Notes under the pieces: generated by a model
The model's input: the letters and a program-made list of their open reading frames with translations, nothing else
The model's database searches: none
Told to the model about the DNA's origin: nothing
Program-made: the position numbers and the translations under genes
Shown: piece by piece, positions 16,506 through 27,113 of the stretch
Numbering within the stretch: the stretch's first letter is position 1
How the letters are laid out: each line of letters begins with the position of its first letter
NCBI GenBank assembly: GCA_018401495.1
Contig: JAGYJX010000021.1
Span: 1-64,000, forward strand
DNA: 64,000 nucleotides
Direction of reading: 5' to 3'
DNA from: Rhodospirillaceae bacterium
GTDB taxonomy: Bacteria; Pseudomonadota; Alphaproteobacteria; Thalassobaculales; Thalassobaculaceae

Positions 16506-17390
16506 ATGGTCGAGTTGATGGGTGTCATTCCGCCGGCTACGACTCCGTTCGACGCTTCGGGGGAGATCGATTTCGCGGCTGCGGCCGCGCAGATCGGCTG
16601 GCTGATAGCGAACGGCGCGCACGGTGTCGCCGTCGGAGGCTCCACCGGCGAGGGGCAGACCCTCGAGGCCGAGGAGTTCCGCGACCTGGTGCAGGCGGCT
16701 GCCCAGGCGGCGGCCGGGCGGGTGCCGGTGATCGCCGGCATCATCACCGACAGCACGCGCGAGGCGGTCCGACGCGGACGAATGGTGGCCGACTGCAAGG
16801 TCGCCGCCCTGCAGGTCACACCGGTGCATTATCTGTTCCGGCCGAGCGACGAATCGATGGTCGAGCATTTCCGCACCCTGGCCGGCGAAACCGGCCAGAA
16901 GATCATCATCTACAACGTGGTGCCGTGGACGTACCTGTCCCCGGCGCTGCTGCTCCGGATCATGGACGAGGTGCCGGACGTCATCGGCGTCAAGCAGTCG
17001 GCCGGCGACCTCAAACTGTTCGCCGACCTGATGGCCGACGTGAAGCCTGGCAAGATGATCTACAGCGCCGTCGATGCGCTGATGTATCCGTCCTACACGC
17101 TCGGCGCCCATGGCTCGATCGCGGCCATCCTGTCGGCGGCGCCGCGACCGTCGGTCGACCTGTGGGAGGCGGTCAAGGCCGGTGACCATGGTCGGGCGCA
17201 CGGCCTGCACCTCAAGCTCCTGAGGTTGTGGAACGCGCTGATGCCGCACGACAACCTGCCGGCCTCGACGAAGTTCGCGCAGAGCGTCCAAGGCTGCCCG
17301 TCAGGTGTCGCGAGGCAACCAATGGCGATGCCGGGCGTTGAGCACCAGGAGCGGATTCGCAAGGCGCTGACCGATCTCGGTCTGGCCTGA
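16506..17390 (+). CDS. Dihydrodipicolinate synthase-family lyase/aldolase
   Basis: Class I aldolase/lyase of the DapA superfamily, 294 residues. The barrel shows VIPPATTPFDASGEIDF, the substrate loop GGSTGEGQTLEAEEF, the catalytic tyrosine in IIIYNVVPWTYLS and the Schiff-base lysine in VIGVKQSAGDL. It lacks housekeeping DapA features (TTGES loop and neighbours), so it more likely acts on a 2-keto acid in catabolism; substrate unknown. It stands alone after an AT-rich leader with a strong Shine-Dalgarno sequence. It is not closely similar to the kdgD-like gene at 4586. Confidence 0.87.
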   Translation: MVELMGVIPPATTPFDASGEIDFAAAAAQIGWLIANGAHGVAVGGSTGEGQTLEAEEFRDLVQAAAQAAAGRVPVIAGIITDSTREAVRRGRMVADCKVAALQVTPVHYLFRPSDESMVEHFRTLAGETGQKIIIYNVVPWTYLSPALLLRIMDEVPDVIGVKQSAGDLKLFADLMADVKPGKMIYSAVDALMYPSYTLGAHGSIAAILSAAPRPSVDLWEAVKAGDHGRAHGLHLKLLRLWNALMPHDNLPASTKFAQSVQGCPSGVARQPMAMPGVEHQERIRKALTDLGLA

Positions 17391-17522
17391 CGCGGCGCCG
17401 GTGGCTGTCGCAATTCGTCGAGTCGCGACATTGCTCTCGCCTCGACGTCGTAAATCGGCTACCAGGGACATCGCCCGGCACGCTGCCGGGTTCGGAAATG
17501 GCAGAGGTGTGGGCCCGGAACG

Positions 17523-18074
17523 GTGCTGGGGCGTAGCAACATAATCGCGGTCTTCCTGTCGCTGGTGATGGTTCTCTTCGCCGCCGGCGATAGCGCACGG
17601 GCCTCGTCGACAGCCGGCTTCCCGGGCAGCGGCGCCCTGAGCGCGCTGCTGGCGAAGGCCTCGGACACGATGCGTCAGGCGAAGATCGACGTGCCGAAGG
17701 AAGTCAGCGAGCGGGACGTCCTGATGCTCGCTCTCAACGTGTACTACGAGGCGCGCGGCGAAGGGGTGTCGGGCAAGGCCGCGGTCGCGCACGTCACCCT
17801 CAACCGTCTCAAGGACGACCGCTGGCCGAAGACCCTGTCGGAGGTGATCCTGCAGCCCGGACAGTTCTCCTGGACCCGCCAGCCCCCGAAGATCGAGGAT
17901 TCCGAGGCGTTGAAGGCCTCGATCATGGTCGCGACCAAGGCGCTGAACGGCACCTTGCGGGATCGCACGGGCGGCGCCCTGTACTTCCACGCGGCGCGTC
18001 TCGGTGAGCCTGACTGGACCCAGCGCCTTACGCGGATCGCCCAGATCGGCTCCCACACCTTCTATTCCGACTGA
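17523..18074 (+). CDS. Cell wall hydrolase, SleB-like (Hydrolase_2)
   Basis: Exported peptidoglycan hydrolase. An N-terminal hydrophobic segment (residues 8-26, ending ARA) is a probable signal peptide. The catalytic domain shows LALNVYYEARGEGVSGKAAV, with the family's essential glutamate, then AHVTLNRLKDDRWP, QFSWTRQ and a terminal ALYFHAARLGEPDW segment. Length 183 is normal. The start used is GTG at 17523; no strong ribosome site is visible. Convergent with the small gene at 18084. Confidence 0.85.
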   Translation: MLGRSNIIAVFLSLVMVLFAAGDSARASSTAGFPGSGALSALLAKASDTMRQAKIDVPKEVSERDVLMLALNVYYEARGEGVSGKAAVAHVTLNRLKDDRWPKTLSEVILQPGQFSWTRQPPKIEDSEALKASIMVATKALNGTLRDRTGGALYFHAARLGEPDWTQRLTRIAQIGSHTFYSD

Positions 18075-18083
18075 CGGCGACCT

Positions 18084-18299
18084 TCAGGCCCTTTTCAGGT
18101 TTCCGTTGGCGTCGAACTTGAAGGCGGCTCCGGCCTGCCGGCAGCCGTGGGCAACCGCCTCGAGGAAGCCGGCCTTGTCCATCAGGCCGGCGCGAAAACC
18201 CCGAACCGCGTACATGACGTCCGGCCCCAGCGAGCTCTCCGAGATCGTCCCTTTGAGAAGTGCACGGGCGGCGTGCATCACGTTCAGGGTCAGGGCCAT
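18084..18299 (-). CDS. Small hypothetical protein
   Basis: A 71-residue soluble protein (begins MALTLNVMHAARALLKGTIS) with no motif I can name. The ATG has AAGGGAGACGAGACA in front, a good ribosome site, and codon use matches its neighbours, so it is probably real. It lies downstream of metA in the same direction, 119 bases away. Confidence 0.6.
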   Translation of the reverse strand: MALTLNVMHAARALLKGTISESSLGPDVMYAVRGFRAGLMDKAGFLEAVAHGCRQAGAAFKFDANGNLKRA

Positions 18300-18418
18300 T
18301 GTCTCGTCTCCCTTCGAGGCCTCGCCTCGCGCGGCCCCCGCCGCGGTGTCGGCCGCAGCAGCAGTGCGGGGCGGTTTCAGCCCGACTTCGGCCAACGCCG
18401 GATCGTGTTTAGATCGTT

Positions 18419-19381
18419 TCAATGACAGGCCTCCGTGGAGGCCCGGCCAGTGCCTTGTGCCTGGGCCCGGATCAGGAGGTCGAGCGCGCTCGCTGGCTGG
18501 TCGCGCGGGTCGAGGCGGGCGATCTCGGCCAGCCAGTTCCGGTACAGCGTGCGGCCGGCCCTGTCCCAGGACTTGATGGAGGTCCGCGCCGGATCCGGGC
18601 GGGCCACGATGATGCCGCGGTCCCGGTCGCGCTCGTACTCGCGGTCCAGCGTGTCGGCGTCGTACTCGGGGTGGTTCAGCAGATACAGCGCCCGGCGCGA
18701 CGGGTCCTCCGCCAGGCCGAGGCCCGCCACCGGCGCCAGCGCCAGCGGTCGCACCGAGCCGTCGGTCGGCAGGTCGGACAGGCGGATCTCGGCCCAGCGC
18801 GACACCGGCATGTCGAGCGGCAGCGGCACGCCGCGCAGCACTGGCGTGCGGGTATCGAGCGGGACATGGGAGAACACGCCGAAGCGCTTCTGGCCGAGCG
18901 TCTGCTTTGGCACCCCGTGGTCGTGCCAGAGCGCCGCCATCGCCGCCCAGCAGACATGCACAGACGGCACGCGCGCGGCGGCGAGCCAGTCCAGGATTTG
19001 GGACAGTCCGGTCCAATACCGAACCCCGATATAGGGCAGATGCTCGAGCGGTGCGCCGGTGATGATGACGCCGTCGACCCGGCGCCGCTCGATCGCCGAC
19101 CATGGCCGGTAGAAACGTTCGATGTGGACGGGATCCGCGGTCTGTGGCTCGTAACCATCGGGAAGGGTCAGAACCAGGCGGACGGCCTGCTCGGCACCGC
19201 CGAGCAGGCGCCCGAACTGGACCTCGGTCGTCGGTTTGTCCGGCATCAGGTTCACCAAGGCGACCGTGAGCGGCCGCATGCCGAGGGCGAAGGGCGCCGT
19301 CGGCTCGCCCTCGAACACGGTCACGCCCTCACGGCGCAGCGTGTCCACGGCCGGATGGCCGGCGGGAAGGATGAGCGGCAT
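18419..19381 (-). CDS. metA: Homoserine O-acyltransferase (MetA/HTS family)
   Basis: Activates homoserine for methionine synthesis by acylation. The 320-residue protein has the MetA family nucleophile cysteine in SVHVCWAAMAALWHDHGVPK (about residue 142), the catalytic His/Glu segment YLLNHPEYDADTLDREYERD and the N-terminal VALVNLMPDKPTTEVQFGRL. Family members use succinyl-CoA or acetyl-CoA and the choice cannot be read safely here; pairing with an O-acetylhomoserine sulfhydrylase-type metY directly upstream suggests acetyl-CoA. Transcribed after metY with a 56-base gap. Confidence 0.92.
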   Translation of the reverse strand: MPLILPAGHPAVDTLRREGVTVFEGEPTAPFALGMRPLTVALVNLMPDKPTTEVQFGRLLGGAEQAVRLVLTLPDGYEPQTADPVHIERFYRPWSAIERRRVDGVIITGAPLEHLPYIGVRYWTGLSQILDWLAAARVPSVHVCWAAMAALWHDHGVPKQTLGQKRFGVFSHVPLDTRTPVLRGVPLPLDMPVSRWAEIRLSDLPTDGSVRPLALAPVAGLGLAEDPSRRALYLLNHPEYDADTLDREYERDRDRGIIVARPDPARTSIKSWDRAGRTLYRNWLAEIARLDPRDQPASALDLLIRAQAQGTGRASTEACH

Positions 19382-19437
19382 GGTCGGACCTCCGTCAGAG
19401 AGGGGCGGCGGGGCGGACGATCCGCCCCGCCATGCGG

Positions 19438-20763
<1,326 letters not shown>

Positions 20764-20807
20764 GGGAGTCTCCTGTGGACGACGGGGAGGGGCAGGAACG
20801 CGACGCC

Positions 20808-21692
20808 TCAGGCGGCGCAGCGCTCCAGGAAGCGGACCACCGCGTGCTCGCGGCCGGTCACGTGGTCGCCGATCGCGTGGGCGATCGGGATCGGGTGGGT
20901 GATCGGGAGCATGTGGCCCGCCCCCTGGATCTCGCGCATCGTGGCGTTCGGCAGCGTCCAGGTGAGGCGCTCCACGATCCGCCGGGCGATCGGCCGGGTG
21001 CGGCCGCCGTGCAGCAGCAGGGTCGGCAGCCGAACCCGGGCGGCGGCCTCCAGCGGCGTCTTCTCGCCGGTGGTGGTCGCGAAATTGAGGGCGATCGCAC
21101 CGATCCGACGGCAGAGCGCGTCGTGCGCTTCCGGTTCCATCGAGCGCCAGGCGCCGTGGCCGCTCCAGTAGTCGACGAACTGCTCGAGAGCGGCGCGGTA
21201 CTCGCCGTTCACCAGGCCCGCCGCGATGCGGTCGCCCAGTTCGGCGATCTCCTCGAACAGCAGGCCGTCGGTGGGCGAGCCGCCGCGCAGCAGGTAGAAC
21301 GCCACCGGCTCGATCAGGGTCAGGCTGAGCAGCGTCTCCGGGGCGTGCAGCGCCGCGGTCAGCGCGACGGCACCGCCGTAGGAGTGGCCGACCAGATGCA
21401 CCGGCTCGCCGGCGTCGTCGGCCAGCGCCCGGACGATGGCGGCCTCGTCGGCCAGCCGCATCGGCCCGCGGCCGCTCCAGGACTCCGACGCGCCGTAGCC
21501 ACGCAGATCGGGCATGATCAGTCGATAGCCGCGCCCGCCCGGGCCGCTAGCGAGCGGACCGGCGAGCAGGGCGTCGGCCACCGCGCGCCACTGGTTGCCG
21601 CTGCTGCCGGTGCAGTGCAGCAGGATCACCGGAGTGCCGCTGCCGGCTTCCCGCACCGCGACGGCGGTGCCGCCGATCTGGATCGTCTTCAT
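20808..21692 (-). CDS. Alpha/beta hydrolase
   Basis: A 294-residue serine hydrolase: oxyanion region VILLHCTGSSGNQWRAVADA, nucleophile elbow VHLVGHSYGGAVAL, acid region LLLHGGRTRPIARRI and catalytic histidine in IQGAGHMLPITHP. It starts the metY-metA transcription unit (44-base gap to metY). Such hydrolases are often found beside metX/metY genes, but its substrate is not known. The upstream 200 bases contain unusual TTCGAA-rich dyads. Confidence 0.85.
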   Translation of the reverse strand: MKTIQIGGTAVAVREAGSGTPVILLHCTGSSGNQWRAVADALLAGPLASGPGGRGYRLIMPDLRGYGASESWSGRGPMRLADEAAIVRALADDAGEPVHLVGHSYGGAVALTAALHAPETLLSLTLIEPVAFYLLRGGSPTDGLLFEEIAELGDRIAAGLVNGEYRAALEQFVDYWSGHGAWRSMEPEAHDALCRRIGAIALNFATTTGEKTPLEAAARVRLPTLLLHGGRTRPIARRIVERLTWTLPNATMREIQGAGHMLPITHPIPIAHAIGDHVTGREHAVVRFLERCAA

Positions 21693-21793
21693 GGCCGTTC
21701 TCCCAACCGTGCGACCGGCGCCGAAGGGTCCGGGCGGTCGCGTTTGACGGAGGGAGTTTTAGGAGGGCGGTGTTTCCCGACTGTGTCTCGGGG

Positions 21794-21877
21794 TTCGAAT
21801 TATGTTTCAGTCGGGTTTCATTTTCGAAAATGAAGGGGATTTTCGGGGTTCGAGGGCTTTCGACGTTCGATTTCGAA
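21794..21877. promoter_or_regulatory. TTCGAA-rich dyad region upstream of the hydrolase-metY-metA unit
   Basis: Three TTCGAA hexamers lie at 21794-21799, 21823-21828 and 21872-21877. The middle one is the centre of a perfect 18-base palindrome, TTCATTTTCGAAAATGAA (21817-21834). The segment is locally AT-rich. It is between the hydrolase start and the end of the response-regulator gene, so it could be an operator for the methionine genes or a terminator for the regulator; no U-rich tract follows the stem. Confidence 0.5.
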
Positions 21878-21896
21878 ACCGAAAGGCGTGTTTGCC

Positions 21897-22616
21897 TTAC
21901 ACCCCTTCGGGGCTTGCCGAGAACAGGTAGCCGGCGCCGCGAACCGTCTTGATGACCGCCGGCTTCGCGGGATCGGCTTCGATCTTGCGGCGGATGCGGG
22001 CGATGCGGATATCGATCGACCGGTCGAAGGGTTCGAAGTCGCGGTTGTGGGCAATGTCGAGCAACTGGTCGCGGGTCAGCACCCGGTTCGGACGGTCTGC
22101 GAACGCCTGCAGCAGGTCGAACTCCATCGCGGTCAACGGGATCTCGCCGCCGTCGGGGCCGTAGAGCTTGTGGCCGTCCAGGTCCAGGCGGCAGGCGCCG
22201 AAACGGACCTCGCGGTGGCCGCCGCCGGCCTCGATCGTGGCCGCCCGGCCGACCCGCCGAAGCACGGCCTTGACCCGGGCCAGCAGTTCGCGGAGGTCGA
22301 ACGGCTTCGTCACATAGTCGTCGGCGCCCATCTCGATGCCGACCACCCGATCGACCACCGAATCCCGGGCGGTCAGCATGATGACCCCGGCGCCGCTGTG
22401 CTCGCGCAGCCAGCGGGCGATCGACAGGCCGTCCTCGCCGGGCATGGTCACGTCCAGCACGGCGAGGTCGACCCGGCTCTGCTCGGCGAGCTTGCGCAGC
22501 GCCTGCCCGCCATCGGCCTTCGACACCTTGTAGCCGTTCATTTCCAGGTACTCGGCGACCGTGTCCCGGATGTCCCGTTCGTCGTCGACCACCGCGATGT
22601 GCACGCGATCGCTCAT
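21897..22616 (-). CDS. OmpR/PhoB-family response regulator
   Basis: A 239-residue two-component regulator: receiver (acidic pair VVDDERD, phospho-Asp in LAVLDVTMPGEDG, Lys in DDYVTKPFDL) and C-terminal winged helix (IPLTAMEFDLLQAFADRPNR and VLTRDQLLDIAHNRDFEPFD, then RIRRKIEADP). The start overlaps the end of the upstream kinase by four bases (ATGA), so the pair is co-translated. Signal unknown. Confidence 0.93.
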   Translation of the reverse strand: MSDRVHIAVVDDERDIRDTVAEYLEMNGYKVSKADGGQALRKLAEQSRVDLAVLDVTMPGEDGLSIARWLREHSGAGVIMLTARDSVVDRVVGIEMGADDYVTKPFDLRELLARVKAVLRRVGRAATIEAGGGHREVRFGACRLDLDGHKLYGPDGGEIPLTAMEFDLLQAFADRPNRVLTRDQLLDIAHNRDFEPFDRSIDIRIARIRRKIEADPAKPAVIKTVRGAGYLFSASPEGV

Positions 22617-25347
22617 ACTCCCCCCTCCCGACCCCCGTCGCGGATTCCGTCCTGCCCGCCGAGCCGGGCGACCAGCCGGCGCAGGTCGGCGGGCACCACG
22701 GGCTTTTCCAGATACGGTCGGCCGCAGCGCTCCAGGAACCGTCGGATCGCCGGGCTCATCGTGTCCCCAGTGATGAACGCCACCCGCTTCAGCAGGTCGG
22801 GATACCGATCCTCGAGCAGCTCGAACAGCGCCGGCCCGTCCAGATCCGGCATCCTGACGTCACTGAGCACGACGTCGTAGCGCCGGTAGACCAGTTTCTC
22901 CATGGCGGCCCGGCCGGAGGAGGCGACCGCCACCCGATGGCCGCTCTCCGTCAGCACCTCGGAGACGATCTCCGCGACGTCGGGCTCGTCGTCCACCACC
23001 AGGATCGAGAGCGCGGGCGACGGGAACGCCCCAGCCGCGCTGCCGGTCCGGCGCGCCGACGCTTGTTGGGCCGGGAACCGCATGACAAAGGTGGCGCCGC
23101 CGCCCGGGGTCTTCTCCAGGGTGATACGCCCGCCGTGGGCCTCGACGATACGGTGGGTGATCGCCAGCCCCAGGCCGGTGCCGCGGCCGACTTCCTTGGT
23201 GGTGAAGAACGGTTCGAAGATCCGCGAGGCGACGGTGTCGGGAACCCCGAATCCGTTGTCGGAGACTGTCACCACCACCTCGTCCGACCGCCGGTCGTGG
23301 CTCAAGTCATCAGCCGCAGCCGGTGCGGACGCGGCGCCCCCGCCAGCGCGTGCTGGGCGTTGACGATCAGGTTGGTCATCACCTGGTTGAGCTGGTCCGC
23401 GTCGGCCAGGATCGGCGGCAGCAGCGGCGTCATCTCGAGGCTCACGTCGATGTCGGCGGTCCGCAGCATGTAGCCGGTGACCTCGAGCGTGGTCTCGATC
23501 ATGACGTTGACGTCGACCGGTCGCGCCTCGGTCGGCTGCTGCCGTGCCATCGCGAGAAAAGTCCTGACGATCCGGGCGCAACGGTCGGCGGCTTCGCCGA
23601 TCTTGCGCGCCCGCTCGGCGGTCTTGGCGTCGGGCGCGGTCTCGCGCATCAGCAGGGCCTGGCCAACGACGACCGAGAGCGGGTTGTTCAGCTCATGGCT
23701 GACCCCGGCCAGCAACTCGCCGAGCGCGCTCATCTTCTCGCTCTGGTGAAGCGCCTCGCGCTGGCGCGCCATCTCCGCCTCGACCCGCCGGCGCTCGGTA
23801 AGGTCGAAGACACTGGACACCACGACCTGCTCGCCCTGGTAGTCGATCAGCCGGGCCGAGACGGCGGCGCAGAACTCGCTGCCGTCGGTGCGGCGGAAGA
23901 ACGCCTCGAAACCGTCGACTCCACCGTCGTCCCGCAAGGCGTCGACGTAGCGGTCGCGGTCGGCGGGATCGACAAAGAAGCTGCGCGCCGACAGGTCGCC
24001 GACGATCGGGTCGCGCAGGAACAGCCGGCGCGACGCCGGGCTCTCGTAGAGGATCAGCCCGTCCGCGGCCCGGGTCATGCCGACCGGTACCGGTGCCGCT
24101 TCCAGGATGCGCCGGACCATCGCCTCGCTGTCGCGCAGCGCCAGTTCGGCGCGCTTGCGGTCGGTGATGTCGGCGCGCAGCGTGACGGAGCCGCCGTCCG
24201 AGGTCGGATGCCGGCTGATCTCCCGCCAGCTCCCGTCGATCAGTTCGACCTCGATGGGCTGGCCCTCGATCCGCCGCAGGGTGTCGGCGATCCGGGGTAT
24301 CTGGCTGCGATCGCCTTCCACCAGCCGGCCATCGAAGCGCCGCAGATGCCGAAAGAAGTCCGGCGCAAGGTCGTCGGGAGTAAGGCCGGCCATCTCGCTG
24401 GGTTGCTTGCCATAGGGCCGGGCGAAAGCCGAGTTGCAGAACAGGATCCTGTCGCTGGCGTCGCTGACCACGAAGCCGTCCGGCAGGCTGTCGATCGCGT
24501 CGGACATCAGCTGGGTCAGTCGGCGGCGTTCCTCGCGCGCGGCGATGCGGTCGGAGATGTCGCGCACCTCGCCGATCAGCAGTCGGGTCGGCCCGGCATC
24601 GGTCGCGGTGATCGTCAACTCGATCGGGAAGGTCGAGCCGTCGGCGCGCATGGCCTCGAGCTCCATCCGCCGGTTGCTGTGGGTCAGCTTCCCGGACGCC
24701 TGGAACCGGGCCATGCCGGCGGAGTGCTGATCGCGGAACGCCACCGGGATGATCAGGTCGGCCATCGGCCGCCCCAGGGCGTGTTCGCGCGTGTACCCGA
24801 ACATGCGCTCCGCCGCCGGGTTGAACTCCACCACCGCGCCATCCTCGTCGGTGGCGAGGATCGCGTCCATGGCGGTGTTGAGCAGCGCGCGGGTGATCGC
24901 CTCGGCGGTGTCGACGCGATCGACCGCTTCCTTCTCGGTGGTGACGTCGAGCATGCACCCGACCACCGCCAACTCGCCGGCACCGTCGGCGTCCGCGACC
25001 CGGAGAGTGTCGCGGATCCAGATCCACCCGCCGTCGCTCCGCCGAAAGCGGTACTCGAGCGTCAGTTCGCCGACTTCGTGCACCCGGTTGATGGCCTCGA
25101 AATACGCCGGCCGATCGTCGGGATGCAGCAGGGCCGTCCCGTATCCCGGCTGGCGGGTGAACGCTTCGGCCGGGTGGCCGGTCAGCCAGGTCACGTTGTC
25201 GCTGATGAAGCGGGTCCGGCGACCGGTGCCGATGTCGGCGATGTAGAACACCGTCGACGAATGGCTGACCGCGAAGTTCAACAGCGCACGCCGGTGCGGT
25301 TCGTCCATCGGCGTGGAGTCGCGCTTGGGAAGGGTCGTGGGCGGCAT
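22613..25347 (-). pseudogene. PAS-rich hybrid histidine kinase, frameshift in the ATPase domain
   Basis: Cytoplasmic sensor kinase with several PAS domains (about residues 15-140, 150-270, 275-390 and 400-515), a HisKA helix with the phospho-histidine in LLAGVSHELNNPLSVVVGQA, an ATPase domain, and a C-terminal receiver (LSILVVDDEPDVAE, VVLSDVRMPDLDG, YLEKPVVP). A frameshift at about 23302-23310 ends the first frame right after HRLRLMT; the next frame resumes at SHDRRSDEVVVTVSDNGFGV. The break falls between the N box and G1 box, so as read the ATP pocket is split. No transmembrane segment is visible. The ATG at 25347 is used; MDEPHRR 13 residues further in is an alternative. Ends overlapping the partner regulator. 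Confidence 0.87.
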
Positions 25348-25438
25348 GGCCAACGCACGTCTTGGGCGCCTCGACCCGGCGCCGGGACGGTCATCGTATG
25401 CGGAACGCGGTCCCGGCGCCATTCTGCGGTGACTCACA

Positions 25439-25690
25439 TCACATCAACCGAGGGTCGAGATGCGGCTGGTCGACGACTCGAGCCGCGATCGACATGACCT
25501 GCGGGCGGCGCAGGCCGATGTCGGCGAGGGTGCGGTCGTCCAGCTCGTTCAGAAGCCGCTCGGTCCGGCGAATCCGGGATCCGCGGATCCAGGCCCGGAA
25601 CGGCGCAGCGAGGATGGACGCCAACCGTGCGGCCCAGGGCCGGGCGGTGGCGATGGCGCCGACCGGGTCGGCGAAGGCTTGGGTGGACAT
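25439..25690 (-). CDS. DUF1127 small basic protein
   Basis: An 83-residue protein ending in the DUF1127 (YjiS-like) domain: RRTERLLNELDDRTLADIGL with following RRPQVMSIA. The domain is common in alphaproteobacteria, where short arginine-rich members have been linked to RNA turnover and phosphate/carbon metabolism. The N-terminal half is a longer than usual amphipathic extension. ATG preceded by AGGAGC. Stands alone between the kinase and the CoA-transferase. Confidence 0.85.
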   Translation of the reverse strand: MSTQAFADPVGAIATARPWAARLASILAAPFRAWIRGSRIRRTERLLNELDDRTLADIGLRRPQVMSIAARVVDQPHLDPRLM

Positions 25691-25815
25691 GGTAGGGCTC
25701 CTGAGGTTGGACCGGGTAGCCGGTCGTCGTTGGATGCCCGTTCTAGGAAGCGTCGGTTTCGACCAATGCACGCGGGGTCGGGAAAACTGTTTCAGTTGTT
25801 TCGACGCGGGGGTGC

Positions 25816-27030
25816 TCAGATCCCGCCGACCACGCCGGCCGCCTGCAACGCGCCGATGTCGCTGTCCGCGAGGCCGAGGCCGCGCAGGATTGAAAGACCA
25901 TCCTGGCCGAGTGTGGGCGGCGGCCCGGACGGAGCCGGACCGTCCGCGTCGGCGGTGAACGGCGCTCCGGTCAGGCGCAGCGGTTCCTCGAACCCTGCCG
26001 GCGCCGGAACCTCCACCAGGATCCCGCGATGGGCGAGCTGCGGGTCGGCGACCGCTTCGGCGATCGAGTTGACCTTGGCGATCGGCACGCCGCGCCGGCC
26101 CAGGCGGGCGGCCCAGCCGGCGGCGGTGTCGGCGGCGAAAGCGTCGACGATGGCGGCCCGAACCGCCGCAGCGTTGGCGCGCCGGGCGGCGGTGTCGGCG
26201 AAGCGCGGGTCGGCCAGCAGGTGCGCCAATCCGGCCTCCTCGAAGATCGCCACGGCGTGGTGCTGCATGGTCGCCGACATCAGCACCAGTCCGTCCGCGG
26301 TTGGAAAGCAGTCGGCGGTCGGCAAATGGGTGGCCGAGCTGTTGCCGATCAGGTCGGGCACCGTGCCATCGACGGTGTATTGGCAGACCGACGGTGCCTG
26401 GATCGCCAGCGCGGCATCCAGCATGGCAATGTCCACGCACTGGCCCTCGCCGGTGCGCTCGCGGCGGAACAGGGCGGCGGCGATCGCGTAGGCGCCGCAC
26501 GCCCCGGTGAACAGGTCGACCGGGAAGTAGCCGGTGCGGGTCGGGCCGGTCTCGGGGTGGCCGTTGCTGCTCATCATGCCGGACGCAGCCTGCACGGCGC
26601 CGTCATAGGCGGCATCGTTCGCCTTCGGTCCGCTCGAGCCGTAGCCGGTCAGCGCGCAGTACACGACGCGCGGGTTGATGGCCCGCACCGTCTCCCAGCC
26701 CAGGTCGAGGCGATCGACCACGCCGCCTCGAAAATTGTGCACCACCACGTCGGCGCCCTTGATGAGGTCGAGCGCGATCCCCCGCCCGCGGGGGTCCTTG
26801 AGGTCGAGCGCAAGGCTGCGCTTGGAATGGTTCAGGGCCAGGAACGCCGAAGCCATGCCGCGCGCGGCGTGCGGGCTCGGCAGCATGCGGTCGCGCATCT
26901 GGTCGCCGCCGGCCGGCGGCTCGATCTTGATCACCTCGGCGCCGAGCAAGGCGAGTTGCAGCGTCAGGAACGGTCCCGACAGGACCTGGGTGAAGTCGAT
27001 CACCCGAATGCCGTCGAATGCCTGCGCCAT
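25816..27030 (-). CDS. CaiB/BaiF-family CoA-transferase (class III)
   Basis: Transfers CoA between carboxylic acids. The 404-residue protein has the family N-terminus FDGIRVIDFTQVLSGPFLTL, GAEVIKIEPPAGGDQMRD, the SKRSLALDLKDPRG segment and the catalytic aspartate in RTGYFPVDLFTGACGAYAIA (about residue 168). C-terminal RGVPIAKVNSIAEAVADPQL is also typical. Divergent from the DUF169 gene with an 83-base gap; nothing adjacent identifies the acid. Confidence 0.92.
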   Translation of the reverse strand: MAQAFDGIRVIDFTQVLSGPFLTLQLALLGAEVIKIEPPAGGDQMRDRMLPSPHAARGMASAFLALNHSKRSLALDLKDPRGRGIALDLIKGADVVVHNFRGGVVDRLDLGWETVRAINPRVVYCALTGYGSSGPKANDAAYDGAVQAASGMMSSNGHPETGPTRTGYFPVDLFTGACGAYAIAAALFRRERTGEGQCVDIAMLDAALAIQAPSVCQYTVDGTVPDLIGNSSATHLPTADCFPTADGLVLMSATMQHHAVAIFEEAGLAHLLADPRFADTAARRANAAAVRAAIVDAFAADTAAGWAARLGRRGVPIAKVNSIAEAVADPQLAHRGILVEVPAPAGFEEPLRLTGAPFTADADGPAPSGPPPTLGQDGLSILRGLGLADSDIGALQAAGVVGGI

Positions 27031-27113
27031 CCCGCCATCCTCCCTGTACGCCGCGCGGTTGTTCCGCTTGGATGAAGGCTAGCATGGGGAAACGCTCAAC
27101 CAGGGAGGCTGAA

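Noticed and set aside
16506..17390. Housekeeping dapA
   Set aside because: It has GGSTGEG rather than TTGES and no lysine-pathway neighbours, so a catabolic DapA-family lyase is the safer call.
20764..20807. SAM-II-type riboswitch before metY
   Set aside because: The 44-base gap is too short, and neither it nor the region before the hydrolase shows the conserved SAM-II pseudoknot sequence.
23323..25497. A 724-codon plus-strand open frame opposite the hybrid kinase
   Set aside because: Composition is Arg/Gly/Ala-rich without domains; the kinase on the other strand has PAS, HisKA and receiver motifs.
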